NCBI RefSeq assembly: GCF_947488835.1
Contig: NZ_CANLBK010000001.1
Location: forward strand, 1,116,001 to 1,180,000
Source of the DNA: an uncultured Marinobacter sp.
GTDB taxonomy: Bacteria; Pseudomonadota; Gammaproteobacteria; Pseudomonadales; Oleiphilaceae
Direction: 5' to 3'
DNA length: 64,000 bases
Shown here piece by piece: positions 36,651 through 45,838 of the stretch. The stretch's first letter is position 1, and every line of letters begins with the position of its first letter. The notes beneath the pieces were generated by a model that was not told where the DNA came from, did not search any database, and saw only the letters and a list, made by a program, of their open reading frames with translations. The position numbers were made by a program, and so were the translations under genes.

Positions 36651-37772
36651 TTATATAACCGCGAACTTATTGCATGCCTGGATGACCTGTTGCACTTGCG
36701 CTTTGTTCATCACTGAACTAATCGGCAGACTAAGCACCTGCTGATGAATAGATTCTGTCAGCGCATATGTCTGCTGATTCAGGCCTTGATATGCCTGTTG
36801 CTTGTGTGGAGGTATCGGGTAGTGAATCAGCGTCTGGACCCCGAACTTTTGTAAATGCTTTTGAAGGTTTTCTCTTTGAGTCGTACGAACGACATAGAGA
36901 TGAAACACATGGTCTTGAATGTCATCTAGCGTTGATTGCGCAACAATTGGTTGTGCTAGTGTCGGGTTTTTAATGCCCTTCGCATAGGCAAGCGCCACAG
37001 CTTGCCTCTTTCGGGTGTCGGAATCGAGTTGCTTTAGCTTCACCCGCAGTAACGATGCCTGCAATTCGTCCAGGCGACTGTTTACGCCTTGGTACAGATT
37101 TTCATATTTTTTATGCCCCCCGTAATTGCCCAGTGCCCGGATAGTTTTCGCCAGCTCGTCGTCATTAGTAGTCACGGCACCCGCATCACCCAGTGCTCCT
37201 AGGTTCTTACCAGGGTAGAAACTAAATCCAGAAGCATCGCCCCAATTGCCGGCTCTTTTGCCATTTATGGCGGCGCCATGAGCTTGGGCCGAATCCTCCA
37301 GCACCAACAAATTGTGAGTTTTAGCCAGTGTCATAATTCCTGGCATAGGCGCTAACTGGCCATATAGGTGCACGGCGAGGATGGCGCGGGTGTTCCGGCT
37401 AATAGCGGTTTCGGCTTTTGCTGGGCATAAGTTGTAGGTAAGTTCATCCGGCTCGACCAGAACGGGCTTTAACCGGTTTTCAGTAATTGCCAGTATGCTG
37501 GCAATGTAGGTATTAGCTGGCACTATAACTTCATCACCCTCCTTGAGTTTGCCCATTTCTTTCCAGGCTCTAAGGGTAAGGGTCAGCGCGTCCAAGCCAT
37601 TGGCTACGCCTATGCAATGTTTGCTGCCACAGTAGTCGGCGAACTCTTCTTCAAAGGCTTTTACTTCATTGCCCTGAATGTACCAGCCGGAGTCAATAAC
37701 TCTGGTGGCGGCGGCTACGAGTTCGTCTCGGTATTGGGCGTTGATTGCTTGCAGATCTAGAAACGGAATCAT
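36651..37772 (-). CDS. fdtB: dTDP-3-keto-6-deoxyhexose aminotransferase (FdtB/QdtB)
   Basis: This PLP-dependent DegT/StrS aminotransferase of 373 residues has the cofactor lysine in [18 protein letters not shown], an N-terminal [17 protein letters not shown], and [20 protein letters not shown]. It adds the 3-amino group to the product of FdtA. With fdtA and fdtC adjacent, the product is dTDP-Fuc3NAc, or Qui3NAc if the isomerase is of the Qdt type. The start touches the fdtC stop. Confidence 0.92.
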   Translation of the reverse strand: MIPFLDLQAINAQYRDELVAAATRVIDSGWYIQGNEVKAFEEEFADYCGSKHCIGVANGLDALTLTLRAWKEMGKLKEGDEVIVPANTYIASILAITENRLKPVLVEPDELTYNLCPAKAETAISRNTRAILAVHLYGQLAPMPGIMTLAKTHNLLVLEDSAQAHGAAINGKRAGNWGDASGFSFYPGKNLGALGDAGAVTTNDDELAKTIRALGNYGGHKKYENLYQGVNSRLDELQASLLRVKLKQLDSDTRKRQAVALAYAKGIKNPTLAQPIVAQSTLDDIQDHVFHLYVVRTTQRENLQKHLQKFGVQTLIHYPIPPHKQQAYQGLNQQTYALTESIHQQVLSLPISSVMNKAQVQQVIQACNKFAVI

Positions 37773-38233
37773 TAATTTATGTACCTAATTACTTTCGCCG
37801 GATTTCCAGCTACAACAGCATTAGCCGGGACACTTTTGGTAACAACCGCGCCAGCCCCAACCACAGCGAATTCATTAATTGTGATTCCCGGTAGTAACGT
37901 AGCATTTGCACCAATGCTTGCATTGCGCTTGATGAAAACACCAGAGAATTGTTCGGGATACTCTTTTGATCGAGGATACGGGTCATTTGTAAGGGTTGCA
38001 TTTGGGCCAATAAATACATCATCTTCTATACGGGTACCGTCCCACAATTGAACACCTGACTTTACAGTTACCCTGTCACCGACAATGACATCGCCTTCAA
38101 CCAGAGTATGAGCACATATATTGCAGTCAAGTCCAATTTTCGCGCCTTGAAGAATGACCACAAACTGCCAAATTTTAGTACCCTCCCCAATGGTACATTC
38201 GGCGACATCCGCAAGCGGGTGGACAAAGCTCAT
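37772..38233 (-). CDS. fdtC: dTDP-3-amino-3,6-dideoxyhexose N-acetyltransferase (FdtC/QdtC)
   Basis: The 153-residue left-handed beta-helix acetyltransferase has hexapeptide repeats throughout ([39 protein letters not shown]). The phrase [16 protein letters not shown] is characteristic of the FdtC/QdtC/WbpD group. It N-acetylates the amino sugar made by FdtB. It overlaps fdtA by four bases. Confidence 0.92.
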   Translation of the reverse strand: MSFVHPLADVAECTIGEGTKIWQFVVILQGAKIGLDCNICAHTLVEGDVIVGDRVTVKSGVQLWDGTRIEDDVFIGPNATLTNDPYPRSKEYPEQFSGVFIKRNASIGANATLLPGITINEFAVVGAGAVVTKSVPANAVVAGNPAKVIRYIN

Positions 38234-38637
38234 TGGTTCACCTGCTGTCGGAAGTCTTCATGGTCGCGAATGTAATCAGCTTCATCATAGTGTTCACTCG
38301 CTAGCACCAGCAGCACACAGTCTTCGCTAAAGTCATGCATTTCCCGCCATACCATGTTTTCGATTAGAAGGCCTTTGGTCGGTGAGTCAAGCCATGTTTC
38401 TTCGCGACTTGTGCCATCATCCAATACCATCCTGCATTTTCCAGCTACGCAGATTGCAATCTGCTTAAGCTGCTTATGAGCATGGTAGCCGCGACTCCCG
38501 CCCTGCTCGGTATTGTAGATGTAATATACGCGCTTGATATCGAACGGCACCGCTTTGTTCTGGCCCATTTCCACAGCAACCATGCTACCTCTCTCATCCC
38601 CAAGGCTTGGAAATTCGACCCATTTAAAGAGGCTCAT
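38230..38637 (-). CDS. fdtA: dTDP-4-keto-6-deoxyglucose 3,4-ketoisomerase (FdtA/QdtA)
   Basis: The 135-residue cupin has [19 protein letters not shown] with the two conserved histidines of the active site, and [21 protein letters not shown]. It moves the keto group from C4 to C3. FdtA (galacto product) and QdtA (gluco product) differ in few residues and cannot be told apart here. It overlaps both rmlA and fdtC by four bases. Confidence 0.92.
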   Translation of the reverse strand: MSLFKWVEFPSLGDERGSMVAVEMGQNKAVPFDIKRVYYIYNTEQGGSRGYHAHKQLKQIAICVAGKCRMVLDDGTSREETWLDSPTKGLLIENMVWREMHDFSEDCVLLVLASEHYDEADYIRDHEDFRQQVNQ

Positions 38638-39518
38638 TTGATTGCATCCTTTATTAAATCTGCCAAGTATTCGCCGTAACCATTTTTCTTAAGTTGGTCG
38701 GCCTGCACTTGCATTTGTGCGGCGGTTAACCAATTCTGACTAAACGCGATTTCTTCCAAGCAGGCGATTTTGTATCCTTGCCTCTTTTCAATCGTTTCCA
38801 CGAACTGCGCTGCTTCCAATAAACTCTCATGCGTCCCGGTGTCCAGCCAGGCGAAACCCCTCCCTAACAATACTACGTTGAGATTGTCTTGTTCCAAATA
38901 GGCGCGGTTTACGCAGGTGATTTCCAGTTCGCCACGGTGGCTAGGTTGTACCTGCTTGGCGATATCGACCACGCTGTTGTCGTAGAAGTAGAGGCCAGTG
39001 ACAGCATAATGGGACCTGGGTTTAGCGGGCTTTTCTTCTATGGAGATGGCTTGGTGGTTTTCGTCAAACTCTACTACTCCAAAACGCTCAGGGTCTCTTA
39101 CCTGGTAGCCAAACACTGTAGCGCCTTTACCGTTGTTTGCATTTTCAGCCGCTTGTCTAAGCTTGGGGGTAAAGCCCTGTCCGTAGAATATATTGTCGCC
39201 GAGGACTAGGCATACACTATCTCTGCCGATGAAATCTTCGCCGATGATGAAGGCTTGAGCCAGACCATCTGGACTTGGCTGCACGGCGTAGTTCAGGCTG
39301 ACACCAAATTGTTCACCTGTCCCCAGTGCACGCTTAAATCCTGCCTGATCTTCCGGGGTGGTGATGATGAGAATGTCCCGGATACCGGCTAGCATGAGTA
39401 CAGATAGTGGATAATAGATCATGGGCTTGTCGTACACTGGCAGGAGTTGTTTGGAGGTGCCGAGTGTTATGGGGTAGAGGCGGGTGCCGGAGCCGCCAGC
39501 AAGGATAATGCCTTTCAT
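38634..39518 (-). CDS. rmlA: Glucose-1-phosphate thymidylyltransferase
   Basis: It makes dTDP-glucose. The 294 residues match the family length, with [20 protein letters not shown] at the N-terminus, [13 protein letters not shown] and [20 protein letters not shown]. The frame opens upstream at 39596, but the ATG at 39518 follows AGGAG and overlaps the rmlB stop (ATGA). There is no rmlC or rmlD, so the dTDP sugar goes to Fuc3NAc/Qui3NAc and not to rhamnose within this locus. Confidence 0.96.
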   Translation of the reverse strand: MKGIILAGGSGTRLYPITLGTSKQLLPVYDKPMIYYPLSVLMLAGIRDILIITTPEDQAGFKRALGTGEQFGVSLNYAVQPSPDGLAQAFIIGEDFIGRDSVCLVLGDNIFYGQGFTPKLRQAAENANNGKGATVFGYQVRDPERFGVVEFDENHQAISIEEKPAKPRSHYAVTGLYFYDNSVVDIAKQVQPSHRGELEITCVNRAYLEQDNLNVVLLGRGFAWLDTGTHESLLEAAQFVETIEKRQGYKIACLEEIAFSQNWLTAAQMQVQADQLKKNGYGEYLADLIKDAIK

Positions 39519-40642
39519 TCTGCTGCTCCTAGGCGTTCGCGCTGATAGCTGCCGTCTTGTACTCGGTGACACCAGCCGAGGTTGTCGAGGTACCACTCTA
39601 CCGTTTTACGGATGCCGGTTTCGAAGGTTTCTTCTGGTGTCCAGCCGAGTTCCTTTTCGATTTTGGTGGCGTCTATGGCGTAACGCCTGTCGTGGCCGGG
39701 GCGGTCAGTGACTGTGGTGATAAGGTCATGGTAGCTGCTGTCCTGCGGGCGCAACTCGTGAAGTATGTCGCAAAGGGTGTGTACTACTTCTATGTTCTGC
39801 TTTTCGTTGTGGCCACCAATGTTGTAGGTTTCGCCTACTTGGCCTTCGATGACCACTTTGTAGAGTGCGCGGGCATGGTCTTCTACGTAGAGCCAGTCGC
39901 GGATTTGGTCGCCTTTGCCGTATACGGGTAGTGGTTTGCCTTCCAGGGCGTTCAAGATCATCAATGGGACGAGCTTTTCGGGGAAATGGTAAGGGCCGTA
40001 GTTGTTGCTGCAATTGGTGACCAGTACCGGCAGGCCGTAGGTGCGGTGCCAGGCTCGCACTAGATGGTCTGAGCTGGCTTTGCTGGCGCTGTAGGGGGAG
40101 CTGGGGGCGTAGGGGGTCTCCTCGGTGAATAGAGGTAAAGTTCCCCCCATCTCCCCTGCCCCCTCTCCCGCGGGGGGAGAGGGGGAGCTGGCCCCATCTC
40201 CCAGATTATCACCTGGGTGTGGGAGATCGCCGTAGACTTCGTCGGTGCTTATGTGGTGGAAGCGGAAGTTAGCTTTCTTTTCACCTTCCAGAGTCTGCCA
40301 GTATTGGCGGGTGGCTTCCAGGAGGGTGTAGGTGCCGACGATGTTGGTTTCTATGAATTCTGCAGGGCCGTCGATGGAGCGGTCAACGTGGCTTTCGGCA
40401 GCCAGATGCATGATGGCATCTGGCCGATGTTGAGCCAGTACGCGGTCGACTTCGGCTCGGTTGCAGATGTCGACTTGCTCGAAATTGTAGCGTTCGCTGT
40501 TGCTCACTTCGGCCAGGCTTTCGAGGTTGCCTGCGTAGGTGAGTTTGTCGAGGTTGATCACTTCATCGTTGGTGTTTCGAATGATGTGGCGAATAACTGC
40601 GGAGCCTATGAAGCCGGCTCCGCCGGTTACTAAGAGTTTCAT
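39515..40642 (-). CDS. rmlB: dTDP-glucose 4,6-dehydratase with in-frame repeat insertion
   Basis: It makes dTDP-4-keto-6-deoxyglucose. The 375-residue SDR has [30 protein letters not shown], the catalytic STDEVYGDL and [15 protein letters not shown]. Between YGDLPHP and [17 protein letters not shown] there are about 22 extra residues (about 145-167: [18 protein letters not shown]) that normal RmlB lacks; E. coli RmlB has a short loop there. The extra DNA is a copy of the GC-rich dispersed repeat. The insertion is between two active-site segments but in a surface loop, so the enzyme may still work. Confidence 0.95.
   Translation of the reverse strand: MKLLVTGGAGFIGSAVIRHIIRNTNDEVINLDKLTYAGNLESLAEVSNSERYNFEQVDICNRAEVDRVLAQHRPDAIMHLAAESHVDRSIDGPAEFIETNIVGTYTLLEATRQYWQTLEGEKKANFRFHHISTDEVYGDLPHPGDNLGDGASSPSPPAGEGAGEMGGTLPLFTEETPYAPSSPYSASKASSDHLVRAWHRTYGLPVLVTNCSNNYGPYHFPEKLVPLMILNALEGKPLPVYGKGDQIRDWLYVEDHARALYKVVIEGQVGETYNIGGHNEKQNIEVVHTLCDILHELRPQDSSYHDLITTVTDRPGHDRRYAIDATKIEKELGWTPEETFETGIRKTVEWYLDNLGWCHRVQDGSYQRERLGAAE
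40151..40185 (+). repeat. GC-rich dispersed palindromic repeat, copy D, inside rmlB
   Basis: The CCCCCTCTCCCGCGGGGGGAG core matches the other copies. It is read through in rmlB and codes for a Pro/Gly/Glu-rich loop. An 11-base direct repeat, CCCCATCTCCC, flanks it at 40145-40155 and 40192-40202. Confidence 0.85.
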
Positions 40643-41613
40643 ATTTCTGCTCTATCTGAATTTTGTTCTTTGCCGGAGCGGACAAAGGCTATTACAAATA
40701 CAGTAAAGATGCCCAGCATGCCGCCGAGCATGGTCGCGACCACGCATATCAAAGCGCGCTTGGGTTCGCTTTTTTCCTGTGGCACCACCGCCGGATCTAT
40801 GGTTTTGAACACGTATTCGCTTTGGGCGTTTGCCAGCATCACGGTGCGAGTTTCACTTTCAATCAATTGATAGAACACCTGCTGCATTCCAGCAATATTT
40901 GTTTCGCGTAGTTTGTTTTCGAGGTACGCAATACGAGCTTCGGCTTCAGCCACGTCTTGCTCGCGCATGTGTTCGTTAATATCGTGCACCAACTTTGTAG
41001 CCCAGTCTTTCGCGGCAGGTGGCGCGAGGTTTTTCACGCTCAGGGAGATCATGCCGCTGTCTTTATTCTCAGACAGACTTAGGTGTGACTCCTTAAACTT
41101 TTTAACCATGTCCCAGTCTGTGGGTTTCTGGCTTTCTCCATTTTTATCGTTGAGCCATTGATGGGTTTCCGGGTTATATTTCTCCAGATCAATAATCCAT
41201 TTTTCGTTTTTCTCATCCCAGCCCTCTGCCGCCATCAGCGGCACCGCCAAGTTGTGTCGGTGAATAAAGTCTGTGAGAAAAGCGCGGGACTGCAACACTT
41301 CTTTTGCTATTAGGGTGGGATTTGCTCCACCTCCACCTCCAAGACTGATGCCTGCCAGGCTGGCGAGGCCGCCGAGCTGGCCGCTTAGGCCTCTAGCGCC
41401 TCCTTCATCCTGTGCCGGAGCCAGTAGCACACTAGCTTGATAAATATTGGGCTTGCCCAGGGCATAAGCGACACCTCCAGCTGCGAAGACCACCGTAAAC
41501 AAAAGAATGATCCACTTGCCACGCCACAAGGTGACAAAGAGTTCCCTCAAGTCAATTTCGTCGTCCGGGTAGTGTGATTGTTCGGCCACTTGATACACCA
41601 CAGGCTGATTCAT
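40639..41613 (-). CDS. wzz: Wzz polysaccharide chain-length regulator, copy 1
   Basis: The 324-residue co-polymerase has an N-terminal membrane helix ([19 protein letters not shown]), a periplasmic coiled region, and a C-terminal helix with the proline motif ([22 protein letters not shown]). It sets the modal chain length of the Wzy polymer. ATG at 41613 overlaps the wza-like stop (TGATG); the open frame upstream of it is out of family. It overlaps rmlB by four bases. Confidence 0.93.
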   Translation of the reverse strand: MNQPVVYQVAEQSHYPDDEIDLRELFVTLWRGKWIILLFTVVFAAGGVAYALGKPNIYQASVLLAPAQDEGGARGLSGQLGGLASLAGISLGGGGGANPTLIAKEVLQSRAFLTDFIHRHNLAVPLMAAEGWDEKNEKWIIDLEKYNPETHQWLNDKNGESQKPTDWDMVKKFKESHLSLSENKDSGMISLSVKNLAPPAAKDWATKLVHDINEHMREQDVAEAEARIAYLENKLRETNIAGMQQVFYQLIESETRTVMLANAQSEYVFKTIDPAVVPQEKSEPKRALICVVATMLGGMLGIFTVFVIAFVRSGKEQNSDRAEI

Positions 41614-44132
41614 CACAAATTCCCCACTGCTGCCGCACCAAGCGCCATCTGGTAAACAATCTGGCTTACGTTGGTCCAGAGTTCCAGCTGGTTCAGGCGA
41701 TCTACATCGATGGGCATTATCACGGTATCGCCTGGCTGCAACTGTTGGCTTCGACCGCCAAACCATGAACTTTTCTCGGGCAACATTACGGAACCATTGG
41801 CCTTGACTACGTAAACACGGCTTGCGTCCGCTTGGCGGGTTGGGCCGCCGGAACGTTCGAGGTAGTCGTCTACGGTCAGGCTTGGTTCATGCAAGTGGCT
41901 TGTGGGAAATTGCACTTCGCCAAAGACTGACACCGATTGGGGGATGGTCGGTATGGTCAGCGCATCGCCGTCTTGCAGGCGAATAGATTGATAAACTTCA
42001 TCATTGAGTACAGAGGCCAGATCAATAACCATGCGGCCAACCGAACGGCTGTTTTGAACGTCGTCCAGCAGGCTCTCCACTTGCCTTACCCGTTCTGTAT
42101 TCTGACCACTGAAGCTATCGCCTTCCAGCTGAACTCCCAGCAGGTCCCCCTGCAGCCGTTCTTCGGCTTCTCTCAGGCGCCGGGCTTCCAGTTGCCGGAG
42201 CTTCTCACGGGTGAATACAGCGCCTTCCGGAAAGGCGTTGCCCGTCAGCCCGCCCGCTCGGTTCAGAACCTCCTTCAAGGTTTCTCCATCCCGAAAGGTG
42301 TACTGCCCGGGATAACGAACTTCACCACTGAGCGTAACGGTTCTGTTCTGGGCGAACTGCGGGATGGACTTGATCAAGATAGTATCGCGGCTGCGAAGCT
42401 TGAGAATGCTTTTGCCAGCCATGGCTTCAGCCAGATCCAAGTTGATGATTCGAGTTTGGCCTATGCCGTTTTCATCGGTGGTATAACGGGCTACCTCTGC
42501 CTGCTGCAGGGAGGCCGCGTCTTTCAGGCCGCCAGCTACAAAGATTGCATCCGCTACGCTGCGGGTGGCTGGTAGTGGATATTCACCAGGGTAGCGTACC
42601 GGGCCACTGATGCGGATGGTTTGTTGGGGCGCACTGGGCGCGGCCTGGGCTTTTAGGCGCTGGAGTACAGGGGCGAACAGGTTTTCACGGGTGTAGTTTT
42701 CGCCGTTTTCGCTGTTTTCGCTGTTTTCGCTGTTTTCACTGCCTTCGACCTTCCCCGCATCCGAGAACACTAGAACTGTATCTTTTTCTTCCAGTTGCAC
42801 ATCGTATTCACTGCCCGGCCGGGTAATAGCCTCGCGTAAGCGCAGGTTCAGTACCGATACCGCGTCGGTGTTTGGATTAGTGCGTACAATGGCGGCATAG
42901 CGTTTGTCGGCTGCTGGCACCAAGTCGGCGTCCAGATCCCTAATAATCGAACTCACTCGCATGCCAGGCATCCAGGCGAATTTGCCTGCGCGGGTCGCGG
43001 CACCGCGGAGTTCTACATATTGGCCGGTGATGTCGGAAATCGAAGGAATGGTGATGGTATCCCCCGCCTGTACCCGAGCATTACGGCCCTGCGGTTGGGT
43101 GTAATCTGCTTCCGCAATCACCCGCAAGTAATCACTATTGGTTCGGATAATGTTGACGCGCTGGGGGTATGCTTGCGGGGTAAGACCACCTGCTATCTGC
43201 ACCAGTTCTGCCAGCCGGGTTTCATTTTTCAACTCGTACAGCGCCGGGCGGTACACTTCACCACCAATGCCCACACGCTTGCCCACCGGTGGAATAAAGA
43301 TCACGTCGCCAGGCTGTAGGCGGTTGTCGGCGCGGCTGTCGCCTTTGAGCAGTAGATCGTAGAGGTCTAGGGTGCCCACCAGCTTGCCGTTGCGCTTGTG
43401 CTGAATGTTACGCAAAGAACCGGTGGCTTGAATACCGCCAGACACAAACAAGGCGTTGGTAAGGGTAGACAGGGAGCTAACCGTGTAGGAACCAGGGTTA
43501 CGGGCTTCACCAAGCACAAACACTCGCACGCTGCGCAGTTCGCCCAAGGAGACACTGGCCTGCACACCTATGTATTGCTCCGTTACCTTGTTGCGGATTT
43601 GTTCCCGGGCTTCGTTGAAGCTGAGGCCCGCCACGCTCAGAGGGCCTGAGTTTGGGAAGCTGACGCTGCCATCGCGGCTCACCGGTAGTTCCAGATTGCG
43701 GTTTTCCTTGCCCCAGAGCTGAACCTTCAGCACATCGCCCGGGCCCAAGGTGTATTCAGATGGCACAGGGATTTCAGTCACCGGTGCGAAGGTGGTGGGA
43801 CTGCCTGCGAAGAGATCGTAGCCGTAGGGTTTCAGGCCGCCGTTTTTTTTAGCCTCTTCAGTTTCAGCCTGCTTTTCTGGTTTGCTTCCGGCTTCGTCCG
43901 CTTGCTGACTGCGAATAGGATCAATTACCTGCACCGGTTGGGGCCGCTGGTTCGTGCTTTGCCCAATGCCCCCCAAGGCAGACAAATCGACTCCATATTG
44001 GCTGGCTAAGGCTTCTTGCTGGGCCTTGGGTAGAGATTTGAACTGCTCGATCTGTGCCGGCGTAATAGACTGCGCTTGAGCTGCTATGGGGAGCAGAAGC
44101 GTTAAGGAAAGCAGGAGATTCTTTAGATTCAC
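41613..44132 (-). CDS. wza: Wza-like polysaccharide export outer-membrane protein with many SLBB domains
   Basis: The 839-residue protein starts with a signal peptide (LLLSLTLLLPIAAQAQS). A poly-export domain (EYTLGPGDVLKVQLWGKENR, near residue 128) is followed by about five SLBB segments (for example VRVFVLGEARNPGSYTVSS and TVTLSGEVRYPGQYTFRDG). No lipobox is present, unlike E. coli Wza. It would form the outer-membrane channel for the polysaccharide. A Ser-Glu-Asn repeat sits between SLBB units. No Wzc kinase or Wzb phosphatase gene is present. Confidence 0.92.
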   Translation of the reverse strand: MNLKNLLLSLTLLLPIAAQAQSITPAQIEQFKSLPKAQQEALASQYGVDLSALGGIGQSTNQRPQPVQVIDPIRSQQADEAGSKPEKQAETEEAKKNGGLKPYGYDLFAGSPTTFAPVTEIPVPSEYTLGPGDVLKVQLWGKENRNLELPVSRDGSVSFPNSGPLSVAGLSFNEAREQIRNKVTEQYIGVQASVSLGELRSVRVFVLGEARNPGSYTVSSLSTLTNALFVSGGIQATGSLRNIQHKRNGKLVGTLDLYDLLLKGDSRADNRLQPGDVIFIPPVGKRVGIGGEVYRPALYELKNETRLAELVQIAGGLTPQAYPQRVNIIRTNSDYLRVIAEADYTQPQGRNARVQAGDTITIPSISDITGQYVELRGAATRAGKFAWMPGMRVSSIIRDLDADLVPAADKRYAAIVRTNPNTDAVSVLNLRLREAITRPGSEYDVQLEEKDTVLVFSDAGKVEGSENSENSENSENGENYTRENLFAPVLQRLKAQAAPSAPQQTIRISGPVRYPGEYPLPATRSVADAIFVAGGLKDAASLQQAEVARYTTDENGIGQTRIINLDLAEAMAGKSILKLRSRDTILIKSIPQFAQNRTVTLSGEVRYPGQYTFRDGETLKEVLNRAGGLTGNAFPEGAVFTREKLRQLEARRLREAEERLQGDLLGVQLEGDSFSGQNTERVRQVESLLDDVQNSRSVGRMVIDLASVLNDEVYQSIRLQDGDALTIPTIPQSVSVFGEVQFPTSHLHEPSLTVDDYLERSGGPTRQADASRVYVVKANGSVMLPEKSSWFGGRSQQLQPGDTVIMPIDVDRLNQLELWTNVSQIVYQMALGAAAVGNL
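42702..42737 (-). repeat. 9-base tandem repeat in wza-like gene
   Basis: Four units of GCTGTTTTC (the first with one change) code on the minus strand for Ser-Glu-Asn repeats in a linker between SLBB domains. Unit number can change without frameshift. Confidence 0.85.
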
Positions 44133-44192
44133 GGTTTTAGGGTCCGGTTTATTGCTTAAATTGTTTGGGTCTGGGGCGGCTTTGGGCGGGAG

Positions 44193-45683
44193 CTAGAACC
44201 GGTAGCGCCAGCTGGCACCGACTGACCACTGGCCAGATTGGTTTTCTGCCGCGTTCACAAGCTCAAGTTTTTTATCGGCATACTGGGCACTCACATCCAG
44301 CCAGCCGCTTAACGCTTGGGTACCGTAACCGATTTTGGCGATAACTTGTTCCGCGTTCTCGGCAGGTACCATTAATTTGATTCGCTCATCGACAACAGGC
44401 GTTCTGCTTGCGCCGTCTTTATTGAACTCTACAACGCTCACGCTGGCTGTGAGGTTTCTGCCATCATCGAAAAAGTGGAAGCCACCCAATGTAATGGCCT
44501 CTGCATCGCCACTGAAGCTGGCACCCATGGTGCGACCGTAGTAGCGGTAGCCGCTGTGATAACGGGAATGGTCGTAGGTAATGTTGGGCATGGCATCACC
44601 GAGGAAATCGTCAGCTAGAGTGTTAGCGTACTCAACAAACCACTGTTGCTCGCCGCTGAAAAGCTGGCTTGTCCAGTCGGTACCCAGTAGCCAGGATTTC
44701 CGCGCCGGGAATGCGCCGGCTTCGTCTTCTCCCATCATTTGGGCGTACAGGCCCATTGACTGCTTACCAATTGCGAACCCATAGCGCGCGTCTATGCTTG
44801 CAAGCTGGTTGCCCGGGTCGTCTTCTTCGAGCTGGCCGTTATCTCTGCCAATTAACGCATTCCATAGTGTGGAACCGTTTTCAGGCCTGCCTTGCCCGCC
44901 GAGCATAATCGCCCTTGAAAAACCGAGCTCTAACCCATCCAAAGGGCGCAGGTTCAAGCGCATACCGATCAATTTGGCCTCGGGAATTGTGCGTTCGTGC
45001 TCATACTGCCCTGCAAGCAGTGTGAGCTGCCAGGGGCCAATCCAACTCAACCATTTACTTTCAGGTGCAGAGGCATCTTTACGATTCAACCATACGGAGG
45101 GCATGGGCCGGGCGTTGCTGGATAGGATTAGGCTGGATTGCCAGCCTGGACCCCACCAACGATCAATCGCGCCCGCTCCAAATACCCAGTTACCTGCAGT
45201 TGCCGCAAGGTAGGAGCCGTCAAGGCGGGCCTTGTCATTATCGTCAGGATTGTGAGCATAGGCCGGGCTCACGCCAAATGCCCAATTCTGCCCCTGCCAC
45301 TGCAGGGTCAGTTTGGCCTCAGCCTCTGCCATTGGCCCGCGTTCGAACCCTTGAACCATAGCGACTTCGTTGGTGCCAGACACTTCAAACTCAGCCCGAA
45401 ATCCTGGTTTAGCTTGCTGAACACGCTCAAATTCAAGATAGCTGCGGGCCAACCCGGTTTCAGAAGCAGGCTGCATGCCGGCTTCATTCAAGCCATTGCT
45501 TATGGAGCCCCACATGATGGGCCAGCTGGTTACCGGCCTGGGAAGCTGCCCCCTGTCTGCCAGTTTCTGCACGGCAAAGCGCGCCCGAGCATCTCCGGAT
45601 TCTAACCAGGGTGCTGCTGTCGAAACATTGCCGATTAAGCACGCTACCGCCCCACCGACCAGGGCCCAGTGTTTTAAGGTCAT
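44193..45683 (-). CDS. wzi: Wzi-family capsule assembly outer-membrane protein
   Basis: The 496-residue beta-barrel protein has a signal peptide (ALVGGAVACLIGNVSTAA) and the family start WLESGDARARFAVQKLADRG, and ends in a C-terminal aromatic strand (GASWRYRF). The phrase RWWGPGWQSSLILSSNARPMP is a hallmark of the Wzi/capsule assembly family. Wzi binds exported polysaccharide at the cell surface. ATG at 45683 is preferred to the TTG at 45719. It is the first gene of the long operon, and the ops element lies within its signal-peptide codons. Confidence 0.9.
   Translation of the reverse strand: MTLKHWALVGGAVACLIGNVSTAAPWLESGDARARFAVQKLADRGQLPRPVTSWPIMWGSISNGLNEAGMQPASETGLARSYLEFERVQQAKPGFRAEFEVSGTNEVAMVQGFERGPMAEAEAKLTLQWQGQNWAFGVSPAYAHNPDDNDKARLDGSYLAATAGNWVFGAGAIDRWWGPGWQSSLILSSNARPMPSVWLNRKDASAPESKWLSWIGPWQLTLLAGQYEHERTIPEAKLIGMRLNLRPLDGLELGFSRAIMLGGQGRPENGSTLWNALIGRDNGQLEEDDPGNQLASIDARYGFAIGKQSMGLYAQMMGEDEAGAFPARKSWLLGTDWTSQLFSGEQQWFVEYANTLADDFLGDAMPNITYDHSRYHSGYRYYGRTMGASFSGDAEAITLGGFHFFDDGRNLTASVSVVEFNKDGASRTPVVDERIKLMVPAENAEQVIAKIGYGTQALSGWLDVSAQYADKKLELVNAAENQSGQWSVGASWRYRF
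45640..45651 (-). promoter_or_regulatory. ops element for RfaH recruitment, inside wzi
   Basis: The minus strand reads GGCGGTAGCGTG, a perfect match to the ops/JUMPstart core, with flanking G upstream and CTT downstream also as in enteric examples. It lies about 30 bases into the wzi coding sequence. rfaH lies 1.1 kb upstream. Confidence 0.82.
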
Positions 45684-45786
45684 AGAATAATTTGCCAGCA
45701 ATGACAAAGAGAGGATCAAGAGGAAAATTTTCGCCCCCGACTGTCTCCCTATCAGTGTGTGAATGCTCCAAGTCTAAAGCGCGGCG

Positions 45787-45814
45787 ATTTTACGCCATCA
45801 TACGAGACAAACAA
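45787..45814 (-). promoter_or_regulatory. Possible sigma70 promoter for the wzi operon
   Basis: On the minus strand, TTGTTT and TAAAAT are separated by 16 bases, about 100 bases before the wzi ATG. The -10 box is flanked by GGCG/CGCC inverted arms. A promoter here would place the ops element about 130 bases after the start of transcription. Confidence 0.4.
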
Positions 45815-45838
45815 GTGACAAAAGGTCTGACACTAAAT

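Noticed and set aside
39519-39596. 26-residue N-terminal extension of RmlA
   Set aside because: The extension is rmlB coding sequence in another frame. The ATG at 39518 has AGGAG and starts the nucleotide-binding motif.
41614-41766. 51-residue N-terminal extension of Wzz copy 1
   Set aside because: It lies inside the wza-like gene and has no Wzz character; the ATG at 41613 overlaps the wza stop.
42702-42737. CRISPR-like repeat
   Set aside because: Nine-base units without spacers inside a coding frame form a simple tandem repeat. No CRISPR array or cas gene was seen in the window.
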